Positions 33,107 through 33,441 of a stretch of 33,441 bases of DNA are shown one piece after another. The number at the start of each line of letters is the position of its first letter. Position 1 is the first letter of the stretch. The DNA comes from Franzmannia pantelleriensis. Its GTDB lineage: Bacteria > Pseudomonadota > Gammaproteobacteria > Pseudomonadales > Halomonadaceae. The stretch spans positions 81,705-115,145 of the forward strand of contig NZ_FNGH01000015.1 of assembly GCF_900102875.1 (NCBI RefSeq). Direction: 5' to 3'. The notes under the pieces were generated by a model that worked only from the letters and a program-made list of their open reading frames with translations, had not been told where the DNA came from and searched no databases. Made by a program: the position numbers and the translations under genes.

Positions 33107-33441
33107 ATGGATACCCCTCATACCCCACCCCCGGATCCGGCCGAGTTTCTCGACGACCCCCGCCGCAAGCCGCTGGAGATCGACACCGAGCAGCGTCGTG
33201 GCCCGGCGGTATTTCGCTGGCTGACCGTCGGCATGGAGCACCTGATCGCTGCCCTGCTGGTGGCGCTGATCGTCTCGGTGTCGGCCAACGTGGTCGGCCG
33301 TGCGCTGCTCAACCACTCGCTGCCGTGGGCCGACGAGCTGGCGCGCATGCTGTTCATCTGGCTGATCTTCACCGGCGCCGCGGCGGCCTTCGCACGCTTT
33401 GAACATATCGCCGTGGATTATCTGCTGCGCAAGCTGCCGGC
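33107..33441 (+). CDS. dctQ: DctQ-type TRAP transporter small permease (partial at C-terminus)
   Basis: Small membrane subunit of the TRAP importer whose receptor is the preceding gene. Starts with a proline-rich cytoplasmic tail (MDTPHTPPPDPAEFLDDPRR), then helix 1 (HLIAALLVALIVSVSANVVG) and helix 2 (ELARMLFIWLIFTGAAAAFA), with the family motif WADELARMLFIW and a following FEHIAVDYLL. ATG at 33107 with GGAG 6 bases upstream, 79 bases after dctP. 111 codons are visible before the right edge; the remaining two helices and the large permease dctM should follow outside the window. Confidence 0.92.
   Translation, partial: MDTPHTPPPDPAEFLDDPRRKPLEIDTEQRRGPAVFRWLTVGMEHLIAALLVALIVSVSANVVGRALLNHSLPWADELARMLFIWLIFTGAAAAFARFEHIAVDYLLRKLP

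Noticed and set aside
1-33441. Mobile element, phage-defence or CRISPR system
   Set aside because: No transposase, integrase, terminal repeat, regularly spaced repeat or defence gene was recognised. SbcCD is a housekeeping repair nuclease.

Overview
The window looks like a chromosomal segment of a GC-rich, probably halophilic or marine gammaproteobacterium. Halomonadaceae is my best guess. It rests on the acidic mature proteins, the two TRAP transporters, the GC-rich codon use and the general gene content, not on any rRNA or marker gene. No rRNA, tRNA, CRISPR array, insertion sequence or prophage gene was seen, and no gene-free stretch exceeds 300 bases.

Left part (1-15522), mostly housekeeping. 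A TAXI-type TRAP transporter lies on the minus strand (binding protein 2091-3071, fused permease running off the left edge), with a terminator-like attenuator between the two genes. Divergent from it is sbcDC (DNA hairpin nuclease), followed by an exported alpha/beta hydrolase. Then come a glutamate dehydrogenase (minus), an SDR oxidoreductase, a gamma-glutamylcyclotransferase-like protein, a small anchored hypothetical protein, a DUF503 protein, a divergent CDF-type transporter, a four-helix membrane protein and acetylornithine deacetylase (argE).

Right part (15530-33441), a sugar-acid catabolic island made of two minus-strand operons and one plus-strand operon. Operon A (23968 down to 15530): Caulobacter XylB-like xylose dehydrogenase, ribose-type ABC importer (ATPase, permease, binding protein), a TIM-barrel isomerase/epimerase, a Gfo/Idh/MocA dehydrogenase, an aldose 1-epimerase and an SMP-30 lactonase. 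A ROK/XylR-type repressor is divergent from it, and a strong inverted repeat sits between them. Operon B (31706 down to 25385): L-arabinonate dehydratase-like and D-xylonate dehydratase-like IlvD/Edd enzymes, an EamA transporter, a GntR/FCD regulator and an Azospirillum-type L-arabinose (D-galactose) 1-dehydrogenase. Divergent from operon B, a DctP-type TRAP operon begins and runs off the right edge.

Together, operons A and B encode import, mutarotation, oxidation, lactone opening and dehydration of D-xylose and L-arabinose (or related sugars such as D-galactose) by non-phosphorylating routes. They share a single lactonase and a single mutarotase. The lower steps (2-keto-3-deoxy-pentonate dehydratase or aldolase, semialdehyde dehydrogenase) are not in the window. 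The Gfo/Idh plus TIM-barrel pair inside operon A is not needed for this scheme and may process another sugar or polyol. All three periplasmic binding-protein genes are followed directly by a strong RNA hairpin.
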